Made by a program: the position numbers and the translations under genes. Below are positions 6,879 to 7,480 of a DNA stretch of 7,480 nt, piece by piece. The notes beneath the pieces are model-generated. The model was not told the origin of the DNA. It did not search any database and was given only the letters and a program-made list of their open reading frames with translations. Positions within the stretch are counted from its first letter, which is position 1, and the number at the start of each line of letters is the position of its first letter. The DNA is from Chitinophagales bacterium (lineage in GTDB: Bacteria > Bacteroidota > Bacteroidia > Chitinophagales > UBA2359): NCBI GenBank assembly GCA_020629595.1, contig JAHDDA010000091.1, forward strand, positions 1,557-9,036, written 5' to 3'.

Positions 6879-7480
6879 ATGAAAATACTAATAATTGGTG
6901 GAAACGGCACAATTGGCAAACGCATTACAGCACATTTCAATACAGAACACGAAGTAATAATTGCCGCACGTACAAATGGCGATGAAACAGTTGATATTGC
7001 TGATAGTAATTCTATTAAACAATTGTTTGAAAAAATAGGTAATGTAGATGCTATTGTTTGTATTGCTGGCGAAGCAAAATGGGCGCCTTTCAATGAAATA
7101 TCTGAAGAAGATTATTATATTGGTTTACGAAGCAAATTAATGGGGCAGGTAAATCTTGTTAGAATTGGACAAAATTACCTAAACCCAAAAGGTTCGTTTA
7201 CGCTTTCAACAGGCATTTTAGCCGATGACCCTGTAGAAAAAACAGCAAGTGCTGCAATGGTAAATGGAGGCATTCATAGTTTTGCAAGAGCTGTAGCCTT
7301 AGAATTAGAAAACCAGCATAGAATAAATGTAGTTTCTTTAGGAATGGTAGAAGATGCTTATGAAAAATACAAAAGCTATTTTCCAGGACATAATCCTGTA
7401 CCAACAACAAAAGTTATAAAAGCCTACGAACGTAGTATTTTAGGAAAAGATACTGGTAGAATTATTAGGTATTATGAATA
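6879..7480 (+). CDS. Short SDR-family protein (atypical short-chain dehydrogenase), stop codon cut by the window edge
   Basis: The frame from ATG at 6879 gives 200 residues and then TA, the first two bases of what is probably a stop codon, so the protein is essentially complete. A Rossmann dinucleotide-binding motif, GGNGTIG, sits at 7-13 right after the first strand (KILII). An acidic DI pair lies at 39-40, CIAGEA (61-66) fills the place of the SDR NAG motif, and GLRSKLMGQVNLV (82-94), LSTGIL (109-114) and RINVVSLGMVEDAY (148-161) follow the usual SDR order. The catalytic YxxxK is absent: the aligned positions are A125 and N129, in SAAMVNGGIHSF. From memory, this is shared by a family of compact SDR-like proteins of about 200 residues, so the substrate and even catalysis are uncertain. 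Location should be cytoplasmic. The preceding gap has no Shine-Dalgarno, as is usual in this phylum. Confidence 0.87.
   Translation, partial: MKILIIGGNGTIGKRITAHFNTEHEVIIAARTNGDETVDIADSNSIKQLFEKIGNVDAIVCIAGEAKWAPFNEISEEDYYIGLRSKLMGQVNLVRIGQNYLNPKGSFTLSTGILADDPVEKTASAAMVNGGIHSFARAVALELENQHRINVVSLGMVEDAYEKYKSYFPGHNPVPTTKVIKAYERSILGKDTGRIIRYYE

Noticed and set aside
6761..7093. Antisense open frame opposite the SDR gene
   Set aside because: The + strand frame here carries a clear Rossmann motif; the antisense frame is a shadow of it and overlaps the REP-like palindrome.
7198..7410. Second antisense open frame opposite the SDR gene
   Set aside because: It lies wholly within conserved SDR coding sequence and shows no family resemblance.
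5844..7480. Flavin reductase and SDR genes as a dedicated two-component pathway
   Set aside because: They are co-directional, but a 159-base gap with a REP-like repeat separates them and no shared substrate is indicated.

Overview
The window comes from an AT-rich member of the Bacteroidota, most likely a flavobacterium-like or sphingobacterium-like lineage. Three things support this: strongly A/T-biased third codon positions; secreted multidomain proteins built from modules typical of that phylum (lamin-tail, dockerin-like, M43 metalloprotease, FN3 and GEVED domains); and a start site preceded by a TTTG/TAnnTTTG promoter-like pair rather than a Shine-Dalgarno sequence. Genus cannot be assigned from sequence reading alone.

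Layout, all on the + strand. (1) Positions 1-948 hold the 3' part of a large extracellular protein. It has the end of a lamin-tail domain, a beta-rich domain and a C-terminal pair of dockerin-like calcium loops. (2) A 414-base AT-rich gap has no recognisable gene. (3) Positions 1363-5718 encode a 1451-residue secreted protein: signal peptide, propeptide, M43-type zinc metalloprotease domain, ten FN3 domains that each carry one regularly spaced cysteine pair, and a C-terminal GEVED domain. (4) A short gap carries an inverted repeat with two competing pairings and a promoter-like pair unusually close to the next start. (5) Positions 5844-6719 encode a flavin reductase-family (FMN-binding split-barrel) protein. 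(6) A second short gap carries a 52-base REP-like imperfect palindrome. (7) Positions 6879-7480 encode a short SDR-family protein of 200 residues. Its last visible bases, TA, are probably the start of its stop codon, so the gene is essentially complete but has no stop inside the window.

The first two genes are exported and probably act outside the cell, on proteins or surface polymers. The last two are predicted cytoplasmic redox-fold proteins. The two pairs have no evident functional link, and the gaps between them suggest mostly independent transcription. I see no defence system, CRISPR array, RNA gene, transposase or clear new multi-gene system. The points most worth a second look are the disulfide-patterned FN3 array, the absence of a recognisable type IX sorting tail on either secreted protein, the SDR with a missing Tyr/Lys catalytic pair, and the two intergenic palindromes.
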